DNA of 64,000 bases, taken from the NCBI RefSeq assembly GCF_900157385.1, contig NZ_LT717701.1, positions 1,089,772 through 1,153,771 of the forward strand. The letters are read 5' to 3'. Both the position numbers and the translations under genes were made by a program. The notes under the pieces were generated by a model. That model saw nothing but the letters and a program-made list of their open reading frames with translations, searched no databases and was not told the origin of the DNA. Below, piece by piece: positions 31,893 to 41,564 of the stretch (position 1 is its first letter; every line of letters starts with the position of its first letter). Source of the DNA: Mycobacterium terramassiliense. Lineage in GTDB: Bacteria; Actinomycetota; Actinomycetes; Mycobacteriales; Mycobacteriaceae.

Positions 31893-32695
31893 GACTGCTT
31901 AAACCCTTCCAGGGTGAGCGTTACTCCCCGGGCGACCCCTTCGATGATGACGTCGGAGCCGCGCGCGCCCTCGGTCGTGGGCGCAACTCCGAACGGCAGC
32001 CGCTGGTTGGGCAGCCTGGTGCTGAACGCGCGGAGCACCGCATCCCGCTTGTCGTCCGGGACGGGCTGATCGGCGGTGTCGGGCCCGGTGAGGACGCCGG
32101 TCGGGGTGATCACCAGCGTCGCGGGGTCGTCGGGGGCGATGGAAAGGTCCGCCGAGACGCTGACCCGGTGCTCGAAGCCCGCCGCGTGCGGCGTGCCGCT
32201 GAACACCAACCCGTGGCTGTCGGAGATGCCCGATGCGGTGACGCCGCCGGTCGCGGTGTTGGTTTCCCTGGGGGGCGCCTCCACCATCAGATCGCTGATG
32301 CCCAGGTAGCGGCCCAGGTGCGTCGAGTCGATGATGATGCGGCTCTCCAGCCTGCCCACCGGCAGCTTCGCGTCGGGTCTGATCAGCCAGGACGCCTGCG
32401 TGAGGTCCACCGAGTACATGGTGGCTTCGAGGGTGGCCGTGCCGACCATCGTGTGATCGACGGCGTTGGCCTTGATCTCCAGCTGGTTGTAGTGGTGGCG
32501 CATCGCCTGCGGGATGAAGGGGAACGCCACGATCGCGACGAACGGGTCGGAACCGAGATGCGCCACCCTGCGCACGCTGGTCGACAGCCGGTATTCGGCG
32601 TAGATGCTGGTTGCGTAGTCGGCGCCGACGGCGCCGACGACCGGTACGGCCACGGCGATCGCCGCCGCCGCCGCGCCGATCAGCACCTTGCGCAT
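31889..32695 (-). CDS. lmeA: LmeA-type phospholipid-binding secreted protein (DUF2993, Rv0817c-like)
   Basis: A 268-residue protein with an N-terminal signal-like helix (KVLIGAAAAAIAVAVPVVGA), then a DUF2993 lipid-binding tube domain with repeated strands such as LEATMYSVDLTQASWLI and GRYLGISDLMVEAPP. The M. smegmatis homologue controls mannan chain length in lipomannan synthesis, and a periplasmic role is expected. The start at ATG 32695 is chosen because a signal sequence follows at once and the length matches the 270-residue relative. Coupled to thiX by 4 bp. Confidence 0.85.
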   Translation of the reverse strand: MRKVLIGAAAAAIAVAVPVVGAVGADYATSIYAEYRLSTSVRRVAHLGSDPFVAIVAFPFIPQAMRHHYNQLEIKANAVDHTMVGTATLEATMYSVDLTQASWLIRPDAKLPVGRLESRIIIDSTHLGRYLGISDLMVEAPPRETNTATGGVTASGISDSHGLVFSGTPHAAGFEHRVSVSADLSIAPDDPATLVITPTGVLTGPDTADQPVPDDKRDAVLRAFSTRLPNQRLPFGVAPTTEGARGSDVIIEGVARGVTLTLEGFKQS

Positions 32696-32876
32696 CCGCA
32701 CATTGTCGCGTAATCCGCTGGCCACCGTGTCGCCGGCCGCCCGGTGGCGGGGCTCACACTGCCACCCACCCCACCCCGAAAAGGCAGGTGGCACGTTATC
32801 GTTACATGACCTGGCAACTAACGCGTCGTGGCGTTACGAAATGGGAGACGCCTTCCCCCCGAGATGGAGGGGCTAG

Positions 32877-33650
32877 TTGGAGCTACTACTGCTGACCTCG
32901 GAACTGCACCCCGATCCGGTGCTGCCGTCGTTGTCGCTGCTTCCTCACACCGTCCGGACGGCGCCGCCAGAGCCATCCTCGTTACTGGAGGCCGGGACCG
33001 CGGACGCCGTGCTGGTCGACGCGCGCACGGACCTGTCGTCCGCGCGCGGCCTGTGCCGGCTGCTGAGCACCGCGGGCCGGTCGGTCCCCGTCCTGGCCGT
33101 GGTGAGCGAAGGCGGGCTGGTGGCGGTGAGCGCCGACTGGGGGTTGGACGAGATCCTGCTGCCCAGTACCGGGCCCGCCGAGATCGACGCCCGGCTGCGG
33201 CTGGTGGTCGGGCGCCGTGGCGGGCTGGCCGACCAGGAAAGCGCGGGCAAGGTCAGCCTGGGCGAGCTGGTGATCGACGAGGGCACCTACACCGCCAGGC
33301 TGCGCGGCCGCCCGCTCGATCTCACCTACAAGGAGTTCGAGTTGCTGAAGTACCTGGCGCAGCACGCCGGCCGGGTGTTCACCCGGGCGCAGTTGCTGCA
33401 CGAGGTGTGGGGCTACGACTTCTTCGGCGGCACCCGCACGGTCGATGTGCACGTGCGTCGACTGCGCGCCAAGCTCGGCCCCGAATACGAGGCGTTGATC
33501 GGCACCGTGCGCAACGTCGGTTACAAGGCCGTCCGGCCGGCGCGCGGTCGACCCCCGATCGCGGACCCCGCCGAGGCCGACGCCGACGAGGCCGAGCCCG
33601 ATTCGGAGCACCTGCAAGAGCCGCTCGGCGACCCGTTGCGCAGTCAGTGA
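32877..33650 (+). CDS. glnR: GlnR, OmpR-type global nitrogen regulator
   Basis: A 257-residue orphan response regulator, equivalent to Rv0818. The receiver-like N-terminal domain has the conserved Asp48 in AVLVDARTD, and the winged HTH runs from about 130 to 225, including DLTYKEFELLKYLAQHAGRV and TVDVHVRRLRAKLGP. GlnR controls nitrogen assimilation (glnA, amt, nir) and acts without a partner kinase. The start is TTG 32877 behind GGAGGGG (32867-32873). The long C-terminal acidic tail is typical. mshD follows with a 4-bp overlap (GTGA). Confidence 0.93.
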   Translation: MELLLLTSELHPDPVLPSLSLLPHTVRTAPPEPSSLLEAGTADAVLVDARTDLSSARGLCRLLSTAGRSVPVLAVVSEGGLVAVSADWGLDEILLPSTGPAEIDARLRLVVGRRGGLADQESAGKVSLGELVIDEGTYTARLRGRPLDLTYKEFELLKYLAQHAGRVFTRAQLLHEVWGYDFFGGTRTVDVHVRRLRAKLGPEYEALIGTVRNVGYKAVRPARGRPPIADPAEADADEAEPDSEHLQEPLGDPLRSQ

Positions 33651-34570
33651 GCTCGCCCGACTGGCGCGCCGCTCTTACCGCCACCGAGCAGCAGACTGTG
33701 CGCGAACTCGTCTCGGCGGCAACGCAATTCGATGGCGTAGCCCCCGTCGGCGAGCAGGTGCTGCGCGAGCTGGGGCACCAGCGCACCGAACATCTGCTGG
33801 CCACCGGTGTCCGGCCGGGCACGATCGCGGGCTACCTGAATCTCAGCCCGCCCCGTGACGGCGGTGCGGGGATGGCGGAACTGGTGGTGCATCCCCAGGC
33901 GCGCCGGCGCGGCGTCGGCACTGCCATGGCACGCGCGGCGCTGGCCAAAACCGATGGGCGCAATCACTTTTGGGCGCACGGCACCCTCGAGCCGGCCCGG
34001 GCGACCGCCGCCGCGCTCGGGCTGACCGCGGTGCGCGAACTCGTCCAGATGCGACGCTCCCTGCGGGACTCCCCCGACTCCGTGCCGCCGGTTGCCGGGG
34101 TGGAAATTCGCACCTACCGGGGGACGGCCGACGACGCGGAGCTGCTGCGCGTCAACAACGCCGCGTTCGCCCAACACCCCGAACAGGGCGGGTGGACCGA
34201 GGCCGATCTGGTCGAGCGGCGCGGCGAACCCTGGTTTGACCCGGAGGGTTTGTTCCTGGCGTTCGGCGCGCCCGACAGCGATCAGGCGGGAAGGCTACTG
34301 GGCTTCCACTGGACCAAGGTGCACCTCGACCGACCGGGCTTGGGCGAGGTCTACGTCGTCGGGGTCGATCCGTCGGCGCAGCGCCGGGGCCTCGGGCAGG
34401 CGTTGACCGCGATCGGGATTCAGGCCCTGGCACGCCGGCTGGCCGGTTCGGCCGAACCCACCGTGATGCTGTACGTCGAGTCCGACAACGTCGCCGCGGT
34501 GCGAACGTATGAGCGCCTCGGCTTCGCCACCTACAGCGTCGACACCGCTTACGCGGTGGCCACCGGCTGA
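33647..34570 (+). CDS. mshD: Mycothiol synthase
   Basis: A 307-residue double-GNAT acetyltransferase that makes mycothiol by acetylating desacetylmycothiol. Acetyl-CoA motifs are visible in the N-terminal half (VVHPQARRRGVGTAMARAAL) and the C-terminal half (VVGVDPSAQRRGLGQALTAI), as in Rv0819. Starts at GTG 33647, overlapping the glnR stop by 4 bp. Mycothiol is also the cofactor that actinobacterial arsenate reductases may need, relevant to arsC on the island later in this window. Confidence 0.94.
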   Translation: MSSPDWRAALTATEQQTVRELVSAATQFDGVAPVGEQVLRELGHQRTEHLLATGVRPGTIAGYLNLSPPRDGGAGMAELVVHPQARRRGVGTAMARAALAKTDGRNHFWAHGTLEPARATAAALGLTAVRELVQMRRSLRDSPDSVPPVAGVEIRTYRGTADDAELLRVNNAAFAQHPEQGGWTEADLVERRGEPWFDPEGLFLAFGAPDSDQAGRLLGFHWTKVHLDRPGLGEVYVVGVDPSAQRRGLGQALTAIGIQALARRLAGSAEPTVMLYVESDNVAAVRTYERLGFATYSVDTAYAVATG

Positions 34571-34580
34571 CGGGCCGATC

Positions 34581-34600
34581 GTTCACCCGGCATTCATCTC
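34581..34600 (+). promoter_or_regulatory. PHO-box-like direct repeat upstream of pstS
   Basis: GTTCACCCGGC (34581-34591) is followed at an 11-bp step by ATTCATCTC. The first unit is a full match to the Streptomyces PHO-box half-site and the second is partial. In mycobacteria the likely regulator is the SenX3-RegX3 phosphate system. It lies about 82 bp before the chosen pstS start. Confidence 0.5.
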
Positions 34601-34681
34601 AACCGAGTTGTGTGGGCAGCACCGACGCATACTTTCGCGGCGAGTTGGCTACCTCCCTTGGGGACGGCCGGCGGCGCCTGC

Positions 34682-35842
34682 ATGCGTCGGGGGGAGCGCG
34701 TCAAGAAAGCGAGATCGGTGAGGCTCGACGGGGAGGGCAGGGCGTTGGCGGCCGCGGCGTTGGCGCTTGCGATCTGCGGTGCGACGTTGACCGCGTGCGG
34801 CGGCGACGACAACCGCCGCGGCGCGTCGACGGCCGCGATCTCCGGGTTGGCCGACACGGCGGGCTGCGCCGGCAAGAATGGCCTGACGGCGGAGGGCTCG
34901 ACCGCCCAGCAGAACGCGATGTCGGTGTTCAACCAGGTGTGGGGGCAGTCCTGCCCGGGCAAGGCGGTTGCGTACAACCCCACCGGGTCGGGCGCCGGCC
35001 GCGAGCAGTTCATCGCCGGCCACGTCGATTTCGCGGGATCCGACTCGCCGCTGGTCGCCGACCAGATCGGCCCGGCCGCCAAACGCTGCGACGGAAACCC
35101 GGCTTGGGACCTACCACTGGTGTTCGGGCCGGTCGCCCTCGTGTACAACCTGCCGGGCGTGCCGAAGTTGGTCCTCAGCAGTGATGCCCTCGCCAAGGTC
35201 TTCAGCGGCAGGATCACCGCGTGGAACGACCCGATATTGGCGGCGCTCAATCCCGGCGTGGCGCTGCCGGACACCAAGATCGTGCCGATCTACCGAGCGG
35301 ACTCGTCGGGAACGACCGACAACGTCCAGAAGTATCTGACGGCCGCCGCGCCGCAGAGCTGGACCCGCGGGGTGGGCACCGAGTTCCAGGGCGGCGTCGG
35401 CGAAGGGGCCACGAAGTCGGCGGGAGTGATCCAGGCCGTGCGGGTCACCGCGGGCGCGATCGGCTACGTCGAGAAGGGGTTCGCCGACCAGGCCGGCATG
35501 CCGTACGCCCAGATCGACACGGGTAACGGCGTGGTGCCGCTGACCAACGACACCGCCGCCAAGGCCACCCAGGCGGCCACCTTCGTGGCCGACGGCAACG
35601 ATCTGGTACTCGACCTGTCCCCGATGTACACCGCTGAGCGGGCGGATTCCTACCCGTTGGTGCTGGCCAGCTACGAGATCGTGTGTTCGAGCGGCTACGA
35701 CACGGACACCTCGGCGGCGATCAAGTCGTTTCTGAGCGCGGCCGCGACCAACGGGCAGGGCGGTCTTACGTCCGCCGGTTATGTGCCGTTGCCCGATAAA
35801 GTCAGGGAGCGATTGGTTACCGCGATCAACGCGATCCGGTAG
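34682..35842 (+). CDS. pstS: Phosphate ABC transporter substrate-binding lipoprotein PstS
   Basis: A 386-residue lipoprotein. The signal peptide is LAAAALALAICGATLTAC, with lipobox LTAC at about residues 37-40. Phosphate-site segments are EGSTAQQNAM, GSDSPL and RADSSGTTDN, as in the E. coli PstS pocket. ATG 34682 is chosen because it puts the basic n-region directly before the hydrophobic core; a GTG at 34719 is an alternative. It is the first gene of pstS-pstC-pstA-pstB and follows a PHO-box-like repeat. A second PstS copy is on the arsenic island (58102-59208). Confidence 0.93.
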   Translation: MRRGERVKKARSVRLDGEGRALAAAALALAICGATLTACGGDDNRRGASTAAISGLADTAGCAGKNGLTAEGSTAQQNAMSVFNQVWGQSCPGKAVAYNPTGSGAGREQFIAGHVDFAGSDSPLVADQIGPAAKRCDGNPAWDLPLVFGPVALVYNLPGVPKLVLSSDALAKVFSGRITAWNDPILAALNPGVALPDTKIVPIYRADSSGTTDNVQKYLTAAAPQSWTRGVGTEFQGGVGEGATKSAGVIQAVRVTAGAIGYVEKGFADQAGMPYAQIDTGNGVVPLTNDTAAKATQAATFVADGNDLVLDLSPMYTAERADSYPLVLASYEIVCSSGYDTDTSAAIKSFLSAAATNGQGGLTSAGYVPLPDKVRERLVTAINAIR

Positions 35843-35886
35843 CCGGCGGGCGCAAGGAGCGACAGCAGGACTGTGACGGGATCACA

Positions 35887-36924
35887 GTGATAACGCCAGA
35901 CCCATCCGCTGCGGGTTCGGGTGCGGTCGTGGCCGCGCCCTTTCCCGAGTCGCCGGTGGTGCCGATCAGCCCGTGGGGACGCGCCCAGCCGCGCCCGGGG
36001 GACAAGGTTTTTCGTTGGCTGGCGCAAGGTTCCGGGGTTTTGATCGTGGTGCTGATCGCCGCGATCGGGGGCTTCCTGTTGCTGCGCGCGATCCCGGCCT
36101 TGCAGCGCAACCGGGAGAACTTTTTCAGCTACGCCGGCAACTGGGTCACCACCGACACCTCGGCCATGCACTTCGGAATCCTCGAGCTGGTCCAGGTGAC
36201 CGTGCTCGTGTCGGCGTTCGCCTTGATGCTGGCCATGCCGATCGCCTTGGGCGTTGCGCTGTTCATCACGCACTACGCTCCGCGCCGGGTCGCCGCGCCG
36301 CTGGCCTACGCGGTCGACCTGCTCGCCGCGGTCCCCTCGATCGTCTACGGCGTGTGGGGCCTGTACGTGCTGGCCCCGCAGCTGCGACCCGTCGCCACCT
36401 GGCTGAATCACACCCTCGGCTGGTGGTTCCTGTTCGCCACCGGCAACGCGTCGGTCGCGGGGGGCGGGACCGTCTTCACTGGCGGGATCGTGTTGGCGGT
36501 GATGATCTTGCCGATCGTCACCGCGGTCACCCGCGAGGTGTTCATGCAAACCCCGAACGACGAGATCGAGGCCGCGCTGGCGCTCGGCGCCACCCGCTGG
36601 GAAGTGATCAGGACGATCGTGCTGCCGTTCGGGCTATCCGGGTACGTCAGCGGTGCGCTGCTGGGCCTGGGCCGTGCCCTCGGCGAGACGGTCGCGCTGC
36701 TGATCATCCTGCGGGGCACCCAGGCCGCGTTCGGCTGGTCGCTGTTCGACGGCGGGTCGACCTTCGCGACCAAGATCGCGGGCGCCGCCTCGGAATTCGA
36801 CGACCGCTACCAGGCCGGTGCCTATATCGCCGCGGGACTGGCGCTGTTCGTGCTCACCTTCCTCGTCGACGCCCTGGCTCGCTATGCCGTCGCGGGCGCC
36901 CGCAACACGCGGGGGGCCCGATGA
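35887..36924 (+). CDS. pstC: Phosphate ABC transporter permease PstC
   Basis: A 345-residue permease with about six transmembrane helices. The cytosolic coupling motif is EAALALGATRWEVIRTIVLP (EAA loop, residues about 221-240), and AVPSIVYGVWGLYVL is typical of PstC. It forms the phosphate channel together with PstA. Start GTG 35887, 44 bp after pstS. Its stop overlaps the pstA start by 4 bp (ATGA). Confidence 0.94.
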   Translation: MITPDPSAAGSGAVVAAPFPESPVVPISPWGRAQPRPGDKVFRWLAQGSGVLIVVLIAAIGGFLLLRAIPALQRNRENFFSYAGNWVTTDTSAMHFGILELVQVTVLVSAFALMLAMPIALGVALFITHYAPRRVAAPLAYAVDLLAAVPSIVYGVWGLYVLAPQLRPVATWLNHTLGWWFLFATGNASVAGGGTVFTGGIVLAVMILPIVTAVTREVFMQTPNDEIEAALALGATRWEVIRTIVLPFGLSGYVSGALLGLGRALGETVALLIILRGTQAAFGWSLFDGGSTFATKIAGAASEFDDRYQAGAYIAAGLALFVLTFLVDALARYAVAGARNTRGAR

Positions 36925-37835
36925 CCTCGATGCTGGACCGCCCCCTCAAGCCGCGGGCCTTCCCGGCGATCGGCCGCCGTCGCCGCGCGGCCAACACGCT
37001 GGCGACCGCCCTGATGACGCTGTCGATGGCGATCGCCGTGACACCGTTGCTGTTGGTGCTCGGCACGGTCATTGCCAAGGGGTTCAGAGCGATTGCCACG
37101 ACCGCATGGTGGACGCATTCGCAGGCGGGCATGACGGCCTTCGTGGCGGGCGGCGGCGCCTACCACGCGATGGTCGGCACGCTGTTGCAAGGACTGGTGT
37201 GCGCGGTCATCTCCGTGCCGATCGGGATCATGGTGGCGATCTACCTCGTCGAGTACGGTGGCGGCACCGCCCTGGGCCGGCTGGCCACGTTCATGGTGGA
37301 CATCCTCGCCGGCGTTCCCTCGATCGTGGCGGCGTTGTTCTGCTACGCGCTGTGGGTGGCGACGCTGGGGCTGCCCCGCTCCGGTTTCGCGGTGTCCCTG
37401 GCCCTCGTCTTGCTGATGATTCCGGTGATCGTGCGGGCCACCGAGGAGATGCTGCGGATCGTTCCGATCGACCTCCGCGAGGCCAGCTACGCGCTGGGGA
37501 TCCCGAAGTGGAAGACGATCGCGAGGGTCGTCCTGCCCAGCGGGTTGTCCGGCATCATCACCGGGATCCTGCTGGCGGTGGCTAGAGTGATGGGTGAGAC
37601 TGCGCCGCTGCTGATTCTGATCGGTTATTCACAATCAATGAACTTCAACGTTTTCCACGGGTTCATGGGGTCGCTGCCCGGCATGATGTATAACCAGACA
37701 TCGGCGGGCGCGGGCATCGACCCGGTGCCCACGGATCGGTTGTGGGGTGCCGCGTTGACCCTCATCCTGGTGATCGCGATCATCAATGCCGGGGCGAGGG
37801 TGATCGCGCGAAGGTATGCCCCCAAGAAGGCGTAG
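36921..37835 (+). CDS. pstA: Phosphate ABC transporter permease PstA
   Basis: A 304-residue permease with about six membrane helices. The EAA loop is REASYALGIPKWKTIARVVLP, and AGVPSIVAALFCYALW is the family motif at the start of the permease core. ATG 36921 overlaps pstC, showing translational coupling. The next gene, pstB, starts 12 bp after the stop. Confidence 0.94.
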   Translation: MTSMLDRPLKPRAFPAIGRRRRAANTLATALMTLSMAIAVTPLLLVLGTVIAKGFRAIATTAWWTHSQAGMTAFVAGGGAYHAMVGTLLQGLVCAVISVPIGIMVAIYLVEYGGGTALGRLATFMVDILAGVPSIVAALFCYALWVATLGLPRSGFAVSLALVLLMIPVIVRATEEMLRIVPIDLREASYALGIPKWKTIARVVLPSGLSGIITGILLAVARVMGETAPLLILIGYSQSMNFNVFHGFMGSLPGMMYNQTSAGAGIDPVPTDRLWGAALTLILVIAIINAGARVIARRYAPKKA

Positions 37836-37847
37836 GCAGGAGCAGTA

Positions 37848-38624
37848 GTGGCCAAGCGGTTGGACCTCAAAGCCGTCAACATCTATTACGGGTCGTTCCA
37901 GGCGGTCGCGGATGTGACGTTGTCGGTTCTGCCCCGCAGCGTGACCGCGTTCATCGGCCCATCGGGCTGCGGCAAGACCACCGTCCTGCGCACGCTGAAC
38001 CGGATGCACGAGGTGATTCCGGGCGCCCGGGTTGAGGGCAGCGTGCTGCTCGACGACCAAGACATCTACGGCCCCGGTATCGATCCGGTCGGGGTGCGCC
38101 GCGCGATCGGGATGGTCTTCCAGCGGCCGAACCCGTTCCCCGCCATGTCAATTCGCGACAACGTCGTCGCCGGCTTGAAGCTGCAAGGGGTGCGCAACCG
38201 CAAGCTGCTCGACGAGACGGCCGAATACTCGCTGCGCGGTGCCAACCTGTGGGACGAGGTCAAGGATCGGTTGGACAAGCCGGGCGGCGGGCTGTCGGGC
38301 GGTCAACAGCAGCGCCTGTGCATCGCGCGCGCCATCGCCGTGCAACCCGATGTGTTGCTGATGGACGAGCCCTGCTCCGCGCTCGACCCGATCTCGACGA
38401 TGGCCATCGAGGAATTGATCAGCGAGCTCAAGCAGGACTACACGATCGTCATCGTCACCCACAACATGCAGCAGGCGGCCCGCGTGAGCGACCTGACGGC
38501 GTTTTTCAACCTGGAGGCCGTCGGAAAGCCCGGCCGGCTGGTCGAAATCGACGACACCGAAAAGATCTTTTCTAACCCGACCCAGAAGGCGACCGAGGAC
38601 TACATCTCGGGCCGCTTCGGCTAG
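37848..38624 (+). CDS. pstB: Phosphate ABC transporter ATP-binding protein PstB (PhoT)
   Basis: A 258-residue ABC ATPase. The Walker A is GPSGCGKTTVLR (about residues 39-50), the ABC signature is LSGGQQQRLCIAR, the Walker B is VLLMDEPCSALDP and the switch His is in VIVTHNMQQA. It powers PstSCA uptake. GTG 37848 is preceded by GGCAGGAG at 37835-37842. It overlaps convergent phoU by 4 bp at the 3' ends. Equivalent to Rv0820 (phoT). Confidence 0.95.
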   Translation: MAKRLDLKAVNIYYGSFQAVADVTLSVLPRSVTAFIGPSGCGKTTVLRTLNRMHEVIPGARVEGSVLLDDQDIYGPGIDPVGVRRAIGMVFQRPNPFPAMSIRDNVVAGLKLQGVRNRKLLDETAEYSLRGANLWDEVKDRLDKPGGGLSGGQQQRLCIARAIAVQPDVLLMDEPCSALDPISTMAIEELISELKQDYTIVIVTHNMQQAARVSDLTAFFNLEAVGKPGRLVEIDDTEKIFSNPTQKATEDYISGRFG

Positions 38625-39289
38625 CTCGTCAGTGGTTTCGTGTCGTCCTCGGGCAGCCTGCCCGTCGCCTGGAAAATGACGCGCCGCGCCACTTCCACCG
38701 CGTGGTCGGCGAAGCGCTCGTAGAACCGGCCCAGCAACGTCACATCGACGGCCGCCGCCACACCGTGCTTCCATTCCCGGTCCATCAGCACCGAGAACAG
38801 GTGGCGGTGCAGGTCGTCCATCGCATCGTCTTCTTCTCGGATCCGCGCGGCCTTCTCCGGATCGCGGGACAACACCACCTCTTGCGCGCTATTGCCCAAT
38901 TCCACTGCGACTCTGCCCATTTCGGCGAAATACCCGTTGACCTCTTCGGGCAGCGCGTGCTGTGGATGCCGTCGGCGGGCGATCTTGGCGACGTGCAGGG
39001 CCAGCGCGCCCATGCGGTCGATGTCCGCCACCATCTGGATGGCGCTGACGATGGACCTGAGGTCACCGGCGACCGGCGCCTGTAAGGCCAGCAATACGAA
39101 GGCGCTTTCCTCGGCTTGCGCGCTCAGCGTCGCGATCTTTTCGTGGTCGGAAATCACTTGTTCGGCCAGCACCAGATCGGCCTGCAGCAGGGCTTGGGTT
39201 GCCCGCTCCATGGCGATCCCGGCCAGCCCGCACATGTCGCCGAGGCGCCCGGATAACTCCGAAAGCTGCTCGTGGTAGGCGGTCCGCAT
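38621..39289 (-). CDS. phoU: PhoU-family phosphate signalling protein (PhoY2-like)
   Basis: A 222-residue protein with two PhoU three-helix bundles, each with an acidic metal-binding signature such as AIQMVADIDRMGALALHVAK and LGRFYERFADHAVEVARRV. PhoU proteins link the Pst transporter to the SenX3-RegX3 kinase and repress the phosphate response in rich phosphate; in M. tuberculosis PhoY2 affects persister formation. Starts at ATG 39289. It converges on pstB with a 4-bp overlap rather than being in the pst operon. Confidence 0.93.
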   Translation of the reverse strand: MRTAYHEQLSELSGRLGDMCGLAGIAMERATQALLQADLVLAEQVISDHEKIATLSAQAEESAFVLLALQAPVAGDLRSIVSAIQMVADIDRMGALALHVAKIARRRHPQHALPEEVNGYFAEMGRVAVELGNSAQEVVLSRDPEKAARIREEDDAMDDLHRHLFSVLMDREWKHGVAAAVDVTLLGRFYERFADHAVEVARRVIFQATGRLPEDDTKPLTS

Positions 39290-39347
39290 GTCGCCAAGCC
39301 TACGTTCTCGACACGGGAAATGGTCGGCGCCGTACCGCCAAAATTCT

Positions 39348-41399
39348 TTACTCGCAGGTGGTGTCGGCCGCGTTGGTCACCGTCAGGTCGTCGGGCAGCT
39401 GGGTCGGCGCGTTGCCCGACCCGCGTTCTATCTGCATGCTGACCGACGAGCCGGTCGGTGCCGGAGTGGCAACCGCGTTGAAGTCCGGGCCCAACACCAC
39501 CTGGATGACCTGCCCGTAGCCGGAGACCCGTTGGACCTTCGCGTTGGCGAACGACGACGCCACCGTGGCGGCGGCCTGCTCGTTGCCCGGCGAGAACAAC
39601 ACCGTCGTCGTGTTGACCGAACTCGGGTAGTCATCGGGCGTCATCACGTTGAAGCCGTGGTTCTTGAGCTGTTTGGTCGCGGTGGCCGCCAGCCCGCTCT
39701 GTGTCGTCGCATTGGACACCCGCACCGTGACGTCTTGCGGCGACGCGGTCGTCACCTGTTGGTGCTGAGCCTCGGGTGCCGCGGTGGGGGTCGGCGTCTT
39801 CTTGGTGGTGGGCGCCTTCGTCGCTCCCGAGGTGGGTGACGACCCGCCCAAAGGCTTGGCGTTCTGGTCGTTTTCCTCGGGCAGCGGGTCGTCGTTGATG
39901 ATGGCGTCGAAGAGCGCCCGCATGTCGGCCATCCGCGGCGGCTCATCGCCGTTCTGGTCCGTGACGCCGGTCGGCACCGTCACGAACGTCATGTGCCCGG
40001 CCGCCATGCCCTGCAACGACTGACCCAGCTGGACCAGGTCCTTGGTCTTGACGTTGTCGACGGAAGTGAGGTTGATGAACATGTTGACGACGTTGTTGAG
40101 CTTGTTGAGGTCGAGCAACGTGTCCTCGGAGATCAGCGATCGCAACAGCGACGACAAGAACAACTGCTGGCGTTTGATGCGGCCGTAGTCACCGTTGGTC
40201 TCGGTCGTCACCTGGCGGGCTCGCACGTAGTTCAACGCGGTTGCGCCGTCGAGGACTTGGCGTCCCGCGTGGTCGAGCACCGTGCCCAGTTCGTAGTCGT
40301 GCAGCGGGGTGCGGCTGCACACTTCGACGCCGCCGAGGGCGTCGACCATTTTGGCGAACCCGGCGAAGTCGACGGCGATGAACCGGTTGATGTTGAGGCC
40401 GGACAGCTTCTGGATCTCCTTGACCAGACATTTGGGGCCGCCGAACGCGTATGCGGAGTTCAGCTTGGTCTCGGTGTAGACCATCTTGGAACCCCAGGTC
40501 TTGGTCTTCTCGTCGTAGATCGGTCCGTACTTGCCGGTGTTGGGGTTGTAGGCCTCGCATTGGATCGGGGTGATCGCCAGGTCGCGGGGGAACGACACCG
40601 CGACCACGCGTTTCCGGTTCGCCGGGATGTTCACCAGCATGACGGTGTCGGACCGCGCGCCATCGGCGTCGTCAGTGCTGCCGGCGCCCATGTCGGCGTT
40701 TTCCCCGGCCCGCGAGTCGACGCCGACGATCAAGAAGTCCTCGTCGCCGTACTGCCCACCGGGATCCCGGATGTCGCTCGAATTCGGGTCGAGCGCGCTG
40801 ATCATGTTGAGGCGGTTATTCTTCGACGCGCTCCATTGCCACGCGCCACCGGTCAGGGCCAGCGCCAGCACGGCGGCCAGGGCCGCCGCCGAGCGCGCGG
40901 CGACCCGTATCGGCCGCCGGCGGGACGTCGGCTTCGACTCGCGGCTGTTGGGCGCGCGCTCGGAATCCGGGGTGGCCGCCGAGGTGTCGAACTCGTCGTC
41001 GTTCGGATAATGGGCGGCCTGGAGGTCCGGTAGTTCCGCGGCGGCGTCGAGGGAATACGCCGGGGTCTCGATCACCTGGGTGTCCTGCAGCTCGACGGGC
41101 AGACCCGGCGCGTTTTCGGCGGGTTCGGCGTCGGAGGCGGCGCGGCGGTGGCTGGGCCGGGCGGCGCTGGGCGCCCCGACCTTGGCGATCAGATCGGCGA
41201 CCGTGAGCCCACCGTCGGCGTGGCAGCCCGCTTTTTCCGGCTCTTCGGCCGCGGGCTCGATCAACGCCGGCTCGGCCTGCCATCGGTGAACGCCGTCATC
41301 GGCCGGTGCTTCGGCGAACCGTTCCCACGGGGCCGAGCCCAGTCGTGGTTGCGGGGTGCGCCGATGGTCAAGAGTGGCGTCAGTGCCGCCATCACTCAT
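39348..41399 (-). CDS. LytR-CpsA-Psr (LCP) family protein with LytR_C domain (Rv0822c-like)
   Basis: A 683-residue membrane protein. A long acidic cytosolic N-terminus (about 165 residues) leads to one membrane helix (AARSAAALAAVLALALTGGA), then the LCP domain with DFLIVGVDSRAG, VSFPRDLAIT and ALNYVRARQVTTETNGDYGR, and finally a LytR_C domain after a Thr/Pro-rich linker. LCP enzymes join arabinogalactan or other polymers to peptidoglycan outside the membrane. The conserved Arg and Asp residues for pyrophosphate-lipid binding are present. Starts at ATG 41399. Confidence 0.92.
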   Translation of the reverse strand: MSDGGTDATLDHRRTPQPRLGSAPWERFAEAPADDGVHRWQAEPALIEPAAEEPEKAGCHADGGLTVADLIAKVGAPSAARPSHRRAASDAEPAENAPGLPVELQDTQVIETPAYSLDAAAELPDLQAAHYPNDDEFDTSAATPDSERAPNSRESKPTSRRRPIRVAARSAAALAAVLALALTGGAWQWSASKNNRLNMISALDPNSSDIRDPGGQYGDEDFLIVGVDSRAGENADMGAGSTDDADGARSDTVMLVNIPANRKRVVAVSFPRDLAITPIQCEAYNPNTGKYGPIYDEKTKTWGSKMVYTETKLNSAYAFGGPKCLVKEIQKLSGLNINRFIAVDFAGFAKMVDALGGVEVCSRTPLHDYELGTVLDHAGRQVLDGATALNYVRARQVTTETNGDYGRIKRQQLFLSSLLRSLISEDTLLDLNKLNNVVNMFINLTSVDNVKTKDLVQLGQSLQGMAAGHMTFVTVPTGVTDQNGDEPPRMADMRALFDAIINDDPLPEENDQNAKPLGGSSPTSGATKAPTTKKTPTPTAAPEAQHQQVTTASPQDVTVRVSNATTQSGLAATATKQLKNHGFNVMTPDDYPSSVNTTTVLFSPGNEQAAATVASSFANAKVQRVSGYGQVIQVVLGPDFNAVATPAPTGSSVSMQIERGSGNAPTQLPDDLTVTNAADTTCE

Positions 41400-41564
41400 G
41401 TCCTATCGGCCTCCGAAGCTCTCATGCGACGGTAGGGGAGCCCGTACGCAAATCCCAGCGCGCTCCCGCAGCGGCACCAAACCGACCCCCACGGAAGCGC
41501 AATGCGGCAAGGTCCACATCGTACTGAGTTATCGGTCCCGAAGCGATTTCGAGCGTGTTAACGC

